Below, piece after piece: positions 1 through 11,320 of a DNA stretch of 64,000 nucleotides. Position 1 is the stretch's first letter; each line of letters starts with the position of its first letter. The notes under the pieces are model-generated. The model had not been told where the DNA came from. It did no database searches and worked only from the letters and a program-made list of their open reading frames with translations. The translations under genes were made by a program, and so were the position numbers. The stretch comes from Rhabdophis nuchalis (Eukaryota > Chordata > Lepidosauria > Squamata > Natricidae), in assembly GCA_039707465.1 (NCBI GenBank), contig CM077645.1, forward strand, positions 145,321,503-145,385,502, given 5' to 3'.

Positions 1-300
1 CTGGTGATGCACAAATTGAAAATAAGCAGCAAGAAAAAATAACAAAATAATGGGACTTGCAAATTGAAGTTGAGCGACTGTGGAGGAGGAAGTTGTGTGT
101 TGTCCCGATTGTGATTGGAGCCCTTGGAAGCAATACCTAGGGAGCTGCCTCGCTATGTGGAGGTTCTAGGTTTGCCAGACTTGAGCATTCTGACTCTACA
201 AAGGGCCACCCTGCTTGGAACAGCTTATATCCTCCGACGTTACCTTGACAGTTCCTAGATCCTTGGTTAGGGCTCGAGCTGTTGAGCTACCAACCAGCCC
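1..300 (+). pseudogene. R4/Dong-like LINE ORF2 C-terminal remnant
   Basis: On the + strand, 65-130 reads IEVERLWRRKLCVVPIVIGA and then, after a one-base shift, IPRELPRYVEVLGLPDLSIL, TLQRATLLGTAYILRRYLDS and a stop near 260. The GALG motif followed by LLGTAxILRR is how I remember the C-terminus of R2/R4/Dong-type LINEs. It is broken by a frameshift near 130. The short 3' UTR runs straight into a TAA microsatellite, the target type known for Dong and R4 relatives. The 5' part is outside the window. Confidence 0.5.
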
Positions 301-334
301 CAAAGGCTGTGAATCTCACCAAAGATTAACCACA

Positions 335-416
<82 letters not shown>
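335..416. repeat. (TAA)n microsatellite
   Basis: About 27 uninterrupted AAT units directly after the LINE remnant. Read in the minus frame it gives a meaningless poly-Tyr ORF. Confidence 0.95.
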
Positions 417-418
<2 letters not shown>

Positions 419-1009
419 TATACATTGTGCCTTACAATATAATAATAATCTAGTACAAGGATTGGTAAACTTCCCCTTTCGGGATCACACCCGAAACCCA
501 GCCCCGAAATTCCCATTTGCTGGATCACAGAGCTCCCTCTGTTATGTTTGCTAAAAACTGACAACACAGTTTTGTGTCTCTTTGAGATGGACAACGCCAC
601 CAATTGACATTGTTTTGGCTTCAGTTGGGATGGTTTGCCTGGTTTCTTCTACATTCCAAAATATGGACTCATCATCTACCTTTATAAATTAAAAAAATTC
701 TAGCATGGATATTTTAAAACTGTGGAATAACCATGAAAAATTGGGACGTGGGAAATAAAGAAAGGTATGGTTGTTATCAGGAGTTAGCAAGTTAGGGTGT
801 TAAAAGCACACCAGGCCATTGGTTTCATTTCTAAAAGTTTCTACAAGCAATCAGTTCAAATTTCTGGGAAAATTGATATACCCCTCAGAAGCTTGTTGAA
901 TGGTGAGGAGAGTGTGGGAAGGTAAGAAGAGAAACAGACGGAAGGGTGCCCAGCAGAAACAGAAAACATGGCTCTGATCCTTTTCATGTTCAACATATGA
1001 CTCGTCAAT
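417..1009. other. Unique-looking, no gene seen
   Basis: AT-rich DNA without splice-flanked coding text, known repeat ends or RNA gene signals that I recognise. Confidence 0.6.
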
Positions 1010-1268
1010 CAGTGGTGGGTTCCGGGTGGAACAGCCTGAGAGCAGCGGCCACTGTACCGCTCATTCGTCTACATTCCTTACTGGTTTTTTATGCAAATGG
1101 GCCAATTGCGCACAAGCACACAATGTGCGACGCCTGTGCAAACTCCACTGAGCAGCTGCATGTCGCAGGCGGTGGCGTGCGCATGCATTCGCAGCACACA
1201 TACCTGCTGAGGAGGTCCGGCCCCTTGCGCAGTATACCGGTTGTAATAGGATTCGGAACCCACCACTG
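1010..1268. mobile_element. hAT-like non-autonomous element
   Basis: Starts CAGTGGTGGGTTCCGG and ends CGGAACCCACCACTG, a clear terminal inverted repeat. The flanking 8-mers TCGTCAAT and CCCTCAAT agree at 6 of 8 positions, consistent with an old target duplication. It encodes nothing; ORFs across it are chance. Confidence 0.75.
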
Positions 1269-1984
1269 CCCTCAATGTTTCAGCAGCTTAAGAAAAACAG
1301 CCTGTACCATTCATCTTACAGACAGAAGAGCAAAACCAGAACCATCTTACTTTCAACTAACTCAGGAGGTTGTTTTTCCTTTTGCAAAAAAATGTCTGCT
1401 ATTATTTAAGCAAACTATCTAAAAGGTTAAAACACCTTTAAACCTTAAAGTTTACCTTAAAATAAATATCTGCATTTATGATCCTCAAGTAATTTTTAGC
1501 ATGTATAGAAATTATTGTCTGATTAATATAAGGCAGCGTTTAGCCGATCTCACTAAGTTTTATCCAAACTTTTAAATTTGTTAAAAGTACATTAACTTCA
1601 AAAACTTTTTTTTAAAAATAATATTCCTTCTGCACCTGTTTTAAGACAGGAAATAGTGGGAGGAGGAAATGGCAGCACAGAGCCCCCATCTGACCAGCCA
1701 AAACCCTACAGAGAAGTTGTGTTGAATCAACACAGAAAGTATGCGTCTCTATTTCCCCCCCGAAAACTGTTTGAAAAGTAATCTCTTTTCAAAGTCTCAA
1801 CAGGCTGCCATCCTCTGACTACTTGCTTTTTTATGTTGGCAGGCTTATTGCATGGCTCATTGACAATTTTAGTCTCTGTTGGAAATAACATGTGTTCTAT
1901 GTGTGCAGCCATTCTCCTTTAAAGAGAGCAGTGAAATGTATGTTATCACTTTTACATATGCAATTCATAATGATATGAATAAAT

Positions 1985-2149
1985 CAGAGGGGCGTTGCTA
2001 TTTTTTTTACTACCGGTTCGGGTGTGCTCCCATGCACGCTCGTTTGTGACGCTTATGCACAGAAGTATCCAGGTGGCTGGGCAGAGCCTCCTGCTGCCGC
2101 TACTATTGGTTTGGCCGATCCGGGCTGAACCGGCAGCAACCCACCTCTG
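1985..2149. mobile_element. hAT-like element, perfect 8-bp TSD
   Basis: 165-bp element from CAGAGGGGCGTTGC to GCAACCCACCTCTG, flanked by identical GAATAAAT (1977-1984 and 2150-2157). Interior contains ACTACCGGTTCGGG, the same family as the elements at 29138 and 34313. Confidence 0.85.
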
Positions 2150-2867
2150 GAATAAATGTATATGTCTGCAATATATATGTACGTCATTGTGAACAGAAAG
2201 AGGCAGACAAATAGCAAAACAAGAACAGAGGATTAACAGTTGTATTTGGGGATTGATGAGCTGTAAATCTAAAAAAAGTTAAGTACTTAGATTAATAGAT
2301 TGAGAGTTAGAGAAGGATAACAGGATGCAATTTGGAGAAAGATAGAAGATCTTATAAAAGATAGAAGATCGTAGAACAAAAAAGAGCAAATTCATTCAGA
2401 AAATAGGGAAAGGGATGTCTTTTGTACCATCTTTTCCTTCTCCAAATGGTCTTTCCTAAACAAAGGCCAACGGAAGAGGGAAATGCAAACAAAAGAACTG
2501 AGCGTCTCAAAACTTCGATAAAAAGTTTTGCTTATGTAATAAAACTGTTTGGATTTGCACATCAACATAAAAAAAGTCCACACTCACCAGTCATAGTAAG
2601 GTTCGAGGTTCCACAAAATAAATAAAAAATTGTCAAATGTGACTCACCTTCAGATCTCTGTCAAGAAAAAAAGAGATGAGTGATTCAAATATTTGAAGGG
2701 GTTGATTAGTCTGAATCTTTTTCCAAATCAAAATTAGTAGCCTTAACCTTAATAATTTTGATATGTTTATGTAGAGTTTTATGATTCCCTGACTTTCAGT
2801 GAGCAGAAAAAATACAAATAGGAAATATCGGATCATGGAATTATTATGTTTTCAAAGTTCAGTTGAT
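2150..2867. other. No gene or repeat recognised
   Basis: AT-rich sequence with short chance ORFs on both strands. None has plausible splice sites or a protein family look. Confidence 0.5.
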
Positions 2868-3180
2868 ATGAATAGAATAGAATGAGCTGGAAGGGAATTT
2901 AACCCCCTCTTCTTTGTGGCAGCTTTTCCAATATTGGGATACTGCTATCATGTCACCCCTAATTCTTCTTTTCTTTAGCCTAGCCCAGGGATGTCCAAAC
3001 TTGGGAACTTTAAGACTTGTGGACTTCAACTCCCAGAATTCCCCAGCCACAAGTCTTAAAGTTCCACAAGTCTTAAAGTTCCCAGGTTTGGACATCCCTG
3101 GCCTAGCCAAACCGAAATCCTACAGCCATTCTTCATAGTCTCCAGGCCTTGGATTATTTTAGTTGCTTTTTCCAAAGTCT
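2868..3180 (-). mobile_element. CR1-type LINE 3' UTR fragment
   Basis: Contains the typical CR1 tail text in reverse (GGAAGGGAATTTAACCCC, TGTCACCCCTAATTC, CAGGCCTTGGATTATTTTAG). It starts at a short GAATAGAATAGAAT run, the microsatellite seen at other CR1 tails in this window. A hAT element is nested at 2986-3100. Confidence 0.65.
2986..3100. mobile_element. Fold-back hAT MITE, perfect 8-bp TSD
   Basis: 115-bp near-palindrome from CAGGGATGTCCAAACTTGG to its inverse, flanked by GCCTAGCC on both sides (2978-2985, 3101-3108). It can form one long hairpin. Confidence 0.88.
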
Positions 3181-3677
3181 CAACATTTTTTTGTAATATG
3201 GTGACTAAAATTAGTTATATTCATCAAGAAAAAAATGGTACATTTTCTGCAGGGTACTGTTCTCTTTTGAATGGCTTATCCTGCAAGAAGTAACGCTTTC
3301 TTAAACCCATTTCACTGGGATAAGTAATGCTTCTCATGTATATTTTTTTGATCAGGCAATATGCCATTGGCAGCTTGAAATGGTACATTCCAGGAACAGG
3401 TATACTGTAATGCTACATTCTGGCAAATGTATATACAAGCTGGCATTTGAAAGAAGTAATATGAAATGCAAGCCATAAAGAGAATCTGACAAGTGGCCAG
3501 CTGTACATTACAAGCTGGAATGTCAAGGAAAAGGAACAATTGCATAAAGATGTTCAGGGAACTCAAAGAGAATATATGTTCCAAATGGAACATAATGATC
3601 AAAGAGTAGACTTTGTACCAGCAAGGACAATGACATCATTTTGATGGGGTAAATTTAAGTGGCATTGGATTATGAAT

Positions 3678-3681
<4 letters not shown>

Positions 3682-3740
<59 letters not shown>
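3682..3740. repeat. (GA)n microsatellite
   Basis: About 30 uninterrupted GA units. Confidence 0.97.
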
Positions 3741-3745
<5 letters not shown>

Positions 3746-4112
3746 CTGTGATCCTAAAATAATGATAATAAAACTTTGAAGATGCTCCTTATAGTATTTT
3801 TCAGCCAGAACAGAATATCAAGTACAATAAGCCTCCTATGATCAGTAATGAACATTCATTTCTTTCAAAGATGCTGAAAAACAATAACACATCATAGCAC
3901 ATCATTTAAAATTTACTACTGCATATTGGAAAGATAACAGCATCTTTCCTAAAAAGGGGGAATTGTCACCTAAAAATATGCCTGAGATTCCTTCTTCTTT
4001 CTCAGAAATGGTTTTAACTCAAATGCAAATATATGTTATGTCATCGACTATGAAACAATTAGAATTATTAAGGTTATTTGATGAAAAATATAGGTTGTTG
4101 GTACAACCCTAA
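3741..4112. other. No gene seen
   Basis: AT-rich sequence between the GA array and the first Helitron-like element; nothing recognisable. Confidence 0.5.
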
Positions 4113-4119
4113 TCTATAT

Positions 4120-4176
4120 CGCCGCCCTGGGTCCTTCGTGGAGAAGGGCGGGATATAAATTTAAATAAATAAATAA
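4120..4176 (+). mobile_element. CR1 3' end nested in Helitron 5' end
   Basis: CGCCGCCCTGGGTCCTTCG through GGGCGGGATATAAAT and an AAAT tail is the typical 3' end of the CR1 family in this window. It separates TCTATAT from ATAAATAAAAATG, which are contiguous in the second Helitron copy. Confidence 0.7.
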
Positions 4177-4479
4177 TATAAATAAAAATGTAAAATTGTG
4201 CAAGCTAATCTCAAAAACTACTGGACCGATTTACACCAAATTTTCACACAATGTTCCCAAGGACTTCCGATAATATAATACGTACTTATTTTGTAGCTAG
4301 CACACGTGTGTCATGTGCACGGTACACAAACGTAAAATGTAACCACTTGTGAGATTTTCACCTCCCTGTAGCTCCTCCCACCAACAGTCATTTCCTCAGC
4401 AACTGAATAAGCCTCCAAAGTTCCACTGTATGGAGGCCTAAAAGGGCCAAAACAAGGCAGAGAGGATAGCAAACTCCCA

Positions 4480-4965
4480 GGTGGCCTATAGAGAGAGAGA
4501 GGGAGAAATACAGTAGGTAAGTAGATAGGGGATAGAGAGAGAGAGAGGGAGAAATACAGTAGGTAGGTAGGTAGGTACCTACCTACCTACCTACCTACTG
4601 TATTTCTCCCTCTCTCTCTCTATCCCCCTATCTACCTACCTTACTGTATTATAGAGGGAGAAAGATAGAGGGAGAAAGGAAGAAATACAGTAGGTAGGTA
4701 GGTAGAGTGGTAGATAGAGAGGGAGAAATACAGTAGGTAGGTAGGGGGATAGAGAGAGGGAGAAATACAGTAGGTAGGTAGGTAGATAGGTAGAGAAGGG
4801 GATAGATAGAGAGGGAGAAATACAGTAGGTAGGTAGGTAGATAGATAGATAAGTAGATGGGGGATAGATAGAGAGGGGGAAATGCGGTAGGTAGGTAGGT
4901 AGGTAGGTAGGTAGGTAGGTAGGTAGATAGAGGGATAGATAGGGAGAAATACAGTAGGTAGGTAG
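4480..4965. repeat. GGTA/GATA/GA complex microsatellite with perfect inverted arm
   Basis: Long runs of GGTA with interspersed GATAGAGAGAGGGAGAAATACA units. At 4557-4602 GGTAGGTAGGTAGGTA meets its exact complement TACCTACCTACCTACC, giving a cruciform-prone palindrome. The rest of the unit is also inverted once (TGTATTTCTCCCTCTC), so part of the array has flipped. Confidence 0.9.
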
Positions 4966-5662
4966 GTTGGGGGTTATACGGTGGTTGTGTGTATGTGTGC
5001 AGGTGTAGATCTACACAGATATTGGTTGGCCATTTAACCAGACAGGGCCACAGCAATGCGTGGCCGGGTACAGCTAGTTATAAATAAATGATTCTAAAGA
5101 GTCCCCTTGATTCACACTACTAAACATTGAGCCATAACTGCAGAACCTCTCCTCCAACCTTCCCACCCCCTTAAAACTACTAATGCCACAATTTTCAGAT
5201 CAGATCTGAAACTCTTTAGGTAGAGATTCATTCAATCTATTCTGGGTAAAGCAACATTTAAATGGTTGGTGATAAAATAGTAAATCACGATATGTAAAAT
5301 GTAAAGCTTATTTACTGGGGTATTTTGATTAATGTTTTAAACCAGAAATAATATGAATCTATTGTGAAATTACCAAAACCTAAGAATGCTTTCAGGAGTT
5401 TTCTGAACAATACAGTAGCTTGAATATGCTTTTTATAGGAATCATAAATTACACATGGAATTGTTTGTGAGAAAAGAAATTTTTTCCTGTTGTATTCACT
5501 TCTATCTGATAAACCTGGCTTCTAGGATTCTAGCCAAACAAGAGCAAGGTTGCAAGCTACAAATATTAATAATAAAATAATGGAGTTCATTATTGAAACT
5601 GAAAAAACTGCCACAATCAAGCTATTCTCTCAGGGATGAATAAAAAACCAGCACTTTGTACA

Positions 5663-6134
5663 TCTATATAAATAAAAATGTAAATATGAGTTTGTTCAAA
5701 ACAGCTAATCTCCGAAAGTACTGCACCGATCGCTTCCAAATTTTCACACAACATTCCTTTGAAATACAGCACCAATGATATATATAGATTGTGTAGGTGT
5801 CACACCTGTGCCAGGTACATGCAACAGAAATGTAAAAAATTGTAAAAAGGGTAGGTAGATGGATACAGAGAGAGCAGTGGGCTACAGGTATTATGTCATC
5901 CTTTATGACATAGGTAGGTAGGCAGCTATAGAGAGATGGAGGGAGAAATACAGTAGGTAGGTAGGGAGAGGGAGAGGGAGAGAGAGGGAGAAATACAGTA
6001 GGTGGGTAGGTAGAGAGGGAGAAATACAGTAGGTAGGTAGGTAGGTAGAGGAATAGAGAGAGGGGGGGAAACTCCACCCTCGGGTTGTGTCCCTCCTGAC
6101 TAGGCCACAGCAACGCGTGGCCGGGAACGGCTAT
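5663..6134 (+). mobile_element. Helitron-like element 2, non-autonomous
   Basis: Begins TCTATATAAATAAAAATG after an A and ends with hairpin GGCCACAGCAACGCGTGGCC, then GGGAACGG and CTAT before T (one mismatch to CTAG). The interior shares CCAAATTTTCACACAACATTCC and the GGTA/GAAATACAGTAGG units with copy 1. It is about half the length of copy 1, mostly because of microsatellite size. Confidence 0.68.
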
Positions 6135-6419
6135 TAAAGAAATATGAGCAGAAATAGGATTGACAGATTACTTTTATATCACTATATTTCCGACGTTTGT
6201 TGTTGTGTATGAACAAACTTTAATGAATATTTAATCCTCTATCTATTATTTAATAAACAAACAGTTTTCAACCAGAAACATTCCAGCACACTTTCCTTTA
6301 CTATATTCTTTCACAGAATTATTAAATAGAACATGAGCCAGGAAGTTTTAAATACTTTTGAGAGCCATGGTTCACAAGGAAAGTGTTAATTGTGAATAAT
6401 TCTACTATTAAAATAATCA
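6135..6419. other. No gene seen
   Basis: AT-rich sequence, nothing recognised. Confidence 0.5.
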
Positions 6420-8340
6420 AAGTTGATGTGCCATCAACTGGAGTTGACTCTTAGCAACACATTGATAGGTGATTGTTCCTAACCTGCTCTATTAGGTTGT
6501 CCAAGTGCACCCATTGCCACTATAATTAATTTCAACCACCATGCTATTGGTCGTCCTCTTCTTTCCTTCTATCTTCCCAAACCTTATAGCTTTCTCCAGA
6601 GAATAGTTCTTCATATATTATGAGCAAACTATAATTTCCACCTAGTCATTTGTGTCTCAAACAATAACATTGGGTTGGTTTGTTCAGTGATGCATTTGTT
6701 TCATTGGCTACCCATGTTATTTTCAGGAGTCTTCTCCAATACCAAAGTTCAAAAGCATTAATATTTTTTCTAATCTGCTTCTTCAAACTCAAGCTTTCAC
6801 TTCTATAGGGCATAACATAACATAACCATTGCGTGCAGTGTTCTGATCTTTGAAGGTAGACACATCTCAGCATCTAGATATCTTTCCCAAGGTCTTAATT
6901 CCTAGTTTGTGACATATTTCTTGACTCCTGGTTGCTTTATTGCTGATAGTCAATCCTAAAAGGCATAAGTTATCTCCCACTTCACTATCTTCATTGCTTT
7001 TCCTTTTCTGCCTTTTGGCTCATCACCAGAGACCATCTAGACAGAAAGCCAAGAATTCCGTTGTGTAATTTTAAAAAAAAATTTTTTTTACATGTGTGTT
7101 ACATTTTTGAGCTGATCAATAAATAAGTCAGGGAGACTAGGATAGATCTATTTCGAGCTTATTAGCTCTCATCAGCTAGCTATCTTCATTGTAAATTCTA
7201 TGGCTTGTTGCTGTTGTCATTACTTTAGTCTTCTTTTATTGAATCTTACTTCATTTCTTTACTGTATTCCTTGACTTTGGTTCTAGGAATTGTTGATCAT
7301 TTGCATTTAGAGGTACAAATGTCAAGTGTCAGCAATATAATGCAAGTAATTGCTGTTTTTTCCATTTTAAAGCCAAGCTCATTTCTTTAATCCTGTTTCC
7401 CTTAATAAACATGCCACATAAAACTGCATAATGAATATTGCAATACCCAGAGATAGATGAATGGAAAACAAAGAACTGGAGAAACTCACAAAATATGAAG
7501 ACATGTAAAGTAGAATGGCTGTGACCAACGAAAGCAAAGATAGGACCAATAGTAATAGGCAACTTGGTACAATTTCAAAACATCTGGAGCATCACGTGAC
7601 CATCATCGGTGTTGACAAAATTGTCATCAATCAATTGAAAAATGCTTGGAAGAGCTTAAATCCTGCAATAATACTTTTATTATTATTAGACAACATCTGC
7701 CCGTCCCAGGTCCTTGGGAAGGACTTAATAGTTGGAAGAAAATGTCAAATCCATTCTAAACACCTGGCTGACTGTGCAACCAACCATAAAAATATAATAT
7801 ATTAAACTTATAAATAGAGAGCATATACCTTGTCTCATTCCTTCGCCAACCTCGTGCCAATTCATTTCACTATATCCATAATGTGGCTTCCTGAGTTGTG
7901 CATAGTTTTCATATTGTGAGAACAATAAAATGTACTGGGGTTGCCATTTTTCTAGGCACATTCCACAGCTTGACATGATTGAAAAAAATCAAAGGGCTTT
8001 CTATAATAAATGAAGCACACACTGACTTCTCTTTGATATATTCCTTGGCTTTCTCAATTATGCGCATCAGCAATAACATCTCATGTTCCTTGGCCTTTTA
8101 AAAAAACAGCTTGAGCATCTGGCATTTCCCTTTCCATGTAAGGCTGTAATCTATGTTGTATAATTATAAGTATTATTTTTCTAGCGTGTGAAATTAAGTA
8201 TAATAAGATAGTTTGTACATTCTGTTAAATCTCCTTTCTTTGGTATAAATTATGTAAAACTTTACAATCTGTTGTCCATTGTGTTATTCTCCATATTTTT
8301 TCACAGAGTTTGGCTAAAGCCTTAACAGATCTGTTTATGA
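6420..8340 (-). pseudogene. RTE/BovB LINE remnant, with SINE-like insertion
   Basis: The minus strand at 6646-6873 reads INAFELWYWRRLLKITWVAN, matching the BovB ORF2 C-terminal FELWCWRRLL block. The 3' end near 6430 (CCATCAACTGGAGTTGACTC) is also BovB-like. 7980-8340 fits the RT part on the same strand. Many stops and shifts are present. Inside, 7000-7190 shares sequence with the SINE-type DNA at 11005-11480. Internal limits are uncertain. Confidence 0.6.
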
Positions 8341-8344
8341 TGTA

Positions 8345-8650
8345 GACATTACATTAATTCCGTTGTGGTTCCTGCTCTATGGAACATCATCCCCTGAGAT
8401 TAGATTGGCCTGTCAGCCTTTTGCAAGGCCTTAAAGTCAGTTTTGCCAGGCCTAGGGATCCAAGTGTGTGGCAAAGCCTATGCAGTGGTTATATAGATAT
8501 GCGTTTGATAATTGGATTTACTTTGGATGCAGATTATGTGTTGTTGTCTTTAGTATTCTATTTTTCAATGCTGTTTATAATTGCTGTTAATTGCCCAGAG
8601 TCATGGATTTGAGATGGGCAGCCATACACATTGAGTAAATAAATAAATAC
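8345..8650 (+). mobile_element. Old CR1/L2-like LINE 3' fragment
   Basis: Text such as CAGCCTTTTGCAAGGCCTTA and the ending TTGCCCAGAGTCATGGAT followed by GAGATGGGCAGCCATA and an AAAT tail are typical of old CR1/L2 3' ends. It is heavily diverged. Confidence 0.6.
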
Positions 8651-8713
8651 ATTCCAACAGCTTTCCAACTTGAAAATGATCACAGTGCTGATCTAACTTC
8701 TAGTACTGTAGAT

Positions 8714-9018
8714 CAGGGGTCCCCAACCCCTGGTCCGTGGACCGGTGCCGGTCCGTGGCTTGATAGGAACCGGGCCGCAGGGCCGGAGAGGAGGAGGAGG
8801 GAGGACGGGGCAGCCCTCTGGGCAGAGCGTGCACCGGGGGCGGGAGAGCGCAGGTGCGGCCACTCACGCCGTTAGGGGCCCTAGAGGGGCGAGTGAGCCA
8901 ACTCACACACACACCCGCGTGCGCATGCACCGCCTGTTCCCCCTCTACGCCAGCCGGTCCGCGGAATTTTCTTTAAAATGAAACCGATCCTTGGTGCAAA
9001 AAAGGTTGGGGACCCCTG
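8714..9018. mobile_element. hAT MITE, perfect 8-bp TSD, GC-rich core
   Basis: 305 bp, ends CAGGGGTCCCCAACCCCTGG and GGTTGGGGACCCCTG. Flanked by CTGTAGAT (8706-8713, 9019-9026). The core is GC- and CpG-rich and holds a CACACACACACA run. Same family as 38970-39410. Confidence 0.92.
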
Positions 9019-9084
9019 CTGTAGATAGTTGTGAATAGGGAATGTTTTCTATGGTATGTTGGATGTTGAGATCTCTACTGTACA

Positions 9085-9460
9085 GAATTTCAGTATAGGT
9101 ACTCTTTGCTTAATGACCAATGATTTAGTAATTATTCGAAGCGACAACAGAGCTCCCCCACAAAAGCTTATTATGAATCAATTCTGGAGTTATGATGGTG
9201 GCTCAGTGGTCACATGACTGCATTTCAGGCATTTAGCAACTGGCTCACTTTCATGGCCACTTGCAGTACTCTGTGGTTATGTGACCACAATTTATAACAT
9301 TTTTGCTGTTTAATGGCCTTTCCGGCTAATTTCTGCCAAAAAACGGCCATAGAAATTAATGGACTCATTTAACAACCATTGCAGAAAAGTCATAAAATTG
9401 GGTCAGTCAGATGGGTGCCTCAACTTAGGCCCCATAACAGTCATACATCAAGGATGTATC
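9085..9460. mobile_element. Tigger-like DNA transposon remnant
   Basis: Resembles, at low identity, the elements at 21897 and 25281 (runs like GGTCACATGACTGCATTTCA and ATTTAACAACCATTGCAG). Ends are not sharp. Confidence 0.45.
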
Positions 9461-10800
9461 AGTCATACATGAAGGAACTGTTTTCCCTATCGCACTTCCT
9501 CTTGAGTTCAGAGATCTTTTCAAAAACTTTCCTTGTTTTTCCATGTCTATTTTTATATTTGATGTCCTTTGAGATGTTATTGTAATACTACTTTTTGTCT
9601 CCTGTAACAGCTCTCTACATTTTTTGTTAAGCTACTTCTTGAAATCTTCATTTTTCTTGGTTTTTCTTTTCTTCTTAGGAAATCCCACCATTTAGTTTGC
9701 TTTCTTCTCCGTCTATTTTCATATTCACCGTTAACAACTTCTTTGATTCATTCCACATTTCCTCTAGTTTCCTATCAATGCGACTCAGAACTTCAAAGCG
9801 AATTCAAGAAAAACTCTTTGAAAATGGTGATCAAAATCTTATCATAGAAACTGGTTAGCTTTCTTTTTTTCATTTTAGTTTTAACCTGCAACATGCACAC
9901 AAACAAATTGGGATTTGTTCTATAACCAACCCCTGAGGACATCTTTCCTTTTATAATTGACAACTAAATTTAAATTGTGTTTAATATTGGCTGGGACATA
10001 TAGCCTTATTTATTGGAGATAGGCCAGGGGTAGAGAATGCAAGGTCATTTTTACTGGTGTACAAATGGAATCTAAGTTGATGTTTAGGGATATTATTTCT
10101 GCTGAGCTAATCTCTAGTGTTTTCTTTCTGATAGGAACAAATGTCATATTGCTCCTAAATATATGCATACCAAAAGCCCATCCGATCATCAGACATTGTG
10201 AGCAATGTTTCCTGCCTTGTTGAATAAAAAAACATAGAAAAACTACTCAAAATACTTTATAAAAGAAGACATTTCAGAGCCGAGTTTTGGAGCTTTCTGA
10301 GTGAAAAGTTTTATCAGCCTAACTTTTCTGTCTTTGGAAATCACATTAGCTGTATTTTTTAAACTTGATTCTGATGGAGTTAGAAACCATTTCTTGTATC
10401 CAATTTTCCACATAACCCCCTCGGTTGGTCTCCCTTTTAAAATCTTTTTCAGGCTATGCATCTACTGTTAACCTTCTTTTAAGAAAAAGCCTTTTGTGGT
10501 TTATAAATTTTTAATACCGGATGTGAGCTGCCAGAACAGAGTTGGACAGCAACCAAAGATTGGAAGCAGTCTCCAAAACATGAAATGAAGTACAGCTCCT
10601 TGGGCACCTCGGAGACAGTGCTTCTTTCATTCCCTTCTTCAGAGTTATGACACCTCTGGCTTTCACCTCAGAACTTCAGGGGTTTTTCTTCAGATCATTT
10701 TCTTGGAACTATTAGTGGATAATTTATCACATCGTATTTTTTTTTCCTGCCTTAAGAAATTCAGATGGAGACTCTTTTGAATGGGGCCATTTTTAAGAAA
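9461..10800. other. No gene; possible old RTE DNA at 9600-9850
   Basis: 9600-9850 has the T-rich antisense look of BovB (TTCTTCTTAGGAAATCCCAC). A pseudo-exon at 9770-9850 flanked by AG and GT has no family match and is not counted as coding. The remainder is unique-looking AT-rich DNA. Confidence 0.4.
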
Positions 10801-10900
10801 GGAAAGAAACAGGACTACGGTGACTGTTAAACCCATGCAGGAATCTTCAAATGGGGCCAGATGAAATGGACAGTGGAATTAAGTTAGGGCTAATAGGCTG

Positions 10901-10931
10901 TGTGTGTGTGTGTGTGTGTGTATGTGTGTGA
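10901..10931. repeat. (GT)n microsatellite
   Basis: About 15 TG units with one interruption. Confidence 0.9.
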
Positions 10932-10949
10932 TATGTTTTTTGCTGAAAA

Positions 10950-10950
10950 A

Positions 10951-11005
<55 letters not shown>
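10950..11005. repeat. (AAAT)n tail
   Basis: About 13 AAAT units; on the minus strand this is the 3' tail of the adjacent SINE. Confidence 0.9.
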
Positions 11006-11320
11006 GACTAGTATAGATCTATTTCAAGCTATTTAGCTCTCATCAGCTAGCCATAACCTTACTGGTATTTGAACCGGGGCTGTATTATATGTTAGGCAGA
11101 GGTTTAGCCACTAATCCACCAGGTTCTCCTCCTGATCAGCTGAACCAGGGGAATAAGTATATATTTGTGTCACAACACCCTGGTAAGCCCCAATTAAGGG
11201 AGGGAGCAGAACTGCTTCCCTTTTCTGTCTTTCGGCTCACCACAGGAGATCATCCAGGCAGAAAGCTATTTTTTCATTGCCTTTGTTATATTTGTGATAC
11301 ATTTTTGTGCTGATAATAAA
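11005..11320 (-). mobile_element. tRNA-derived SINE, copy 1
   Basis: On the minus strand 11030-11140 shows a box A-like TTAGTGGCTAAACCTCTGCC and a box B-like GGTTCAAATACC, followed by GCTAGCTGATGAGAGCTAAA and a (TTTA)n tail. The sequence to the right up to 11320 precedes the tRNA head and is repeated, in part, near 7000-7130. Confidence 0.65.

Larger units (their letters stand above)
4113..5077 (+). mobile_element. Helitron-like element 1, non-autonomous
   Basis: The 5' end TCTATAT follows an A. The 3' end has the hairpin GGCCACAGCAATGCGTGGCC (6-bp stem GGCCAC/GTGGCC, one loop change from copy 2), then GGGTACAG, then CTAG before a host T. This is the canonical A/TC...CTAG/T structure of Helitrons with a subterminal hairpin. 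No terminal repeats or target duplication are present, as expected. The interior is dominated by GGTA/GATA repeats, and a CR1 end is inserted at 4120-4176. No Rep/helicase coding is present. Confidence 0.68.

Noticed and set aside
316..603. 95-codon minus ORF with poly-Tyr
   Set aside because: It is the (TAA)n microsatellite read in frame; no real protein.
946..1422. 158-codon + strand ORF
   Set aside because: Spans a hAT-like element from end to end and has no protein-family features.
4649..6113. Minus ORFs with repeated Tyr-Leu-Pro-Thr
   Set aside because: Translation of the GGTA microsatellite inside the Helitron-like elements.
9770..9850. Possible exon flanked by CTCTAG and GTTAGC
   Set aside because: No family match, surrounded by T-rich antisense BovB-like DNA, and 14 kb before the first supported exon.
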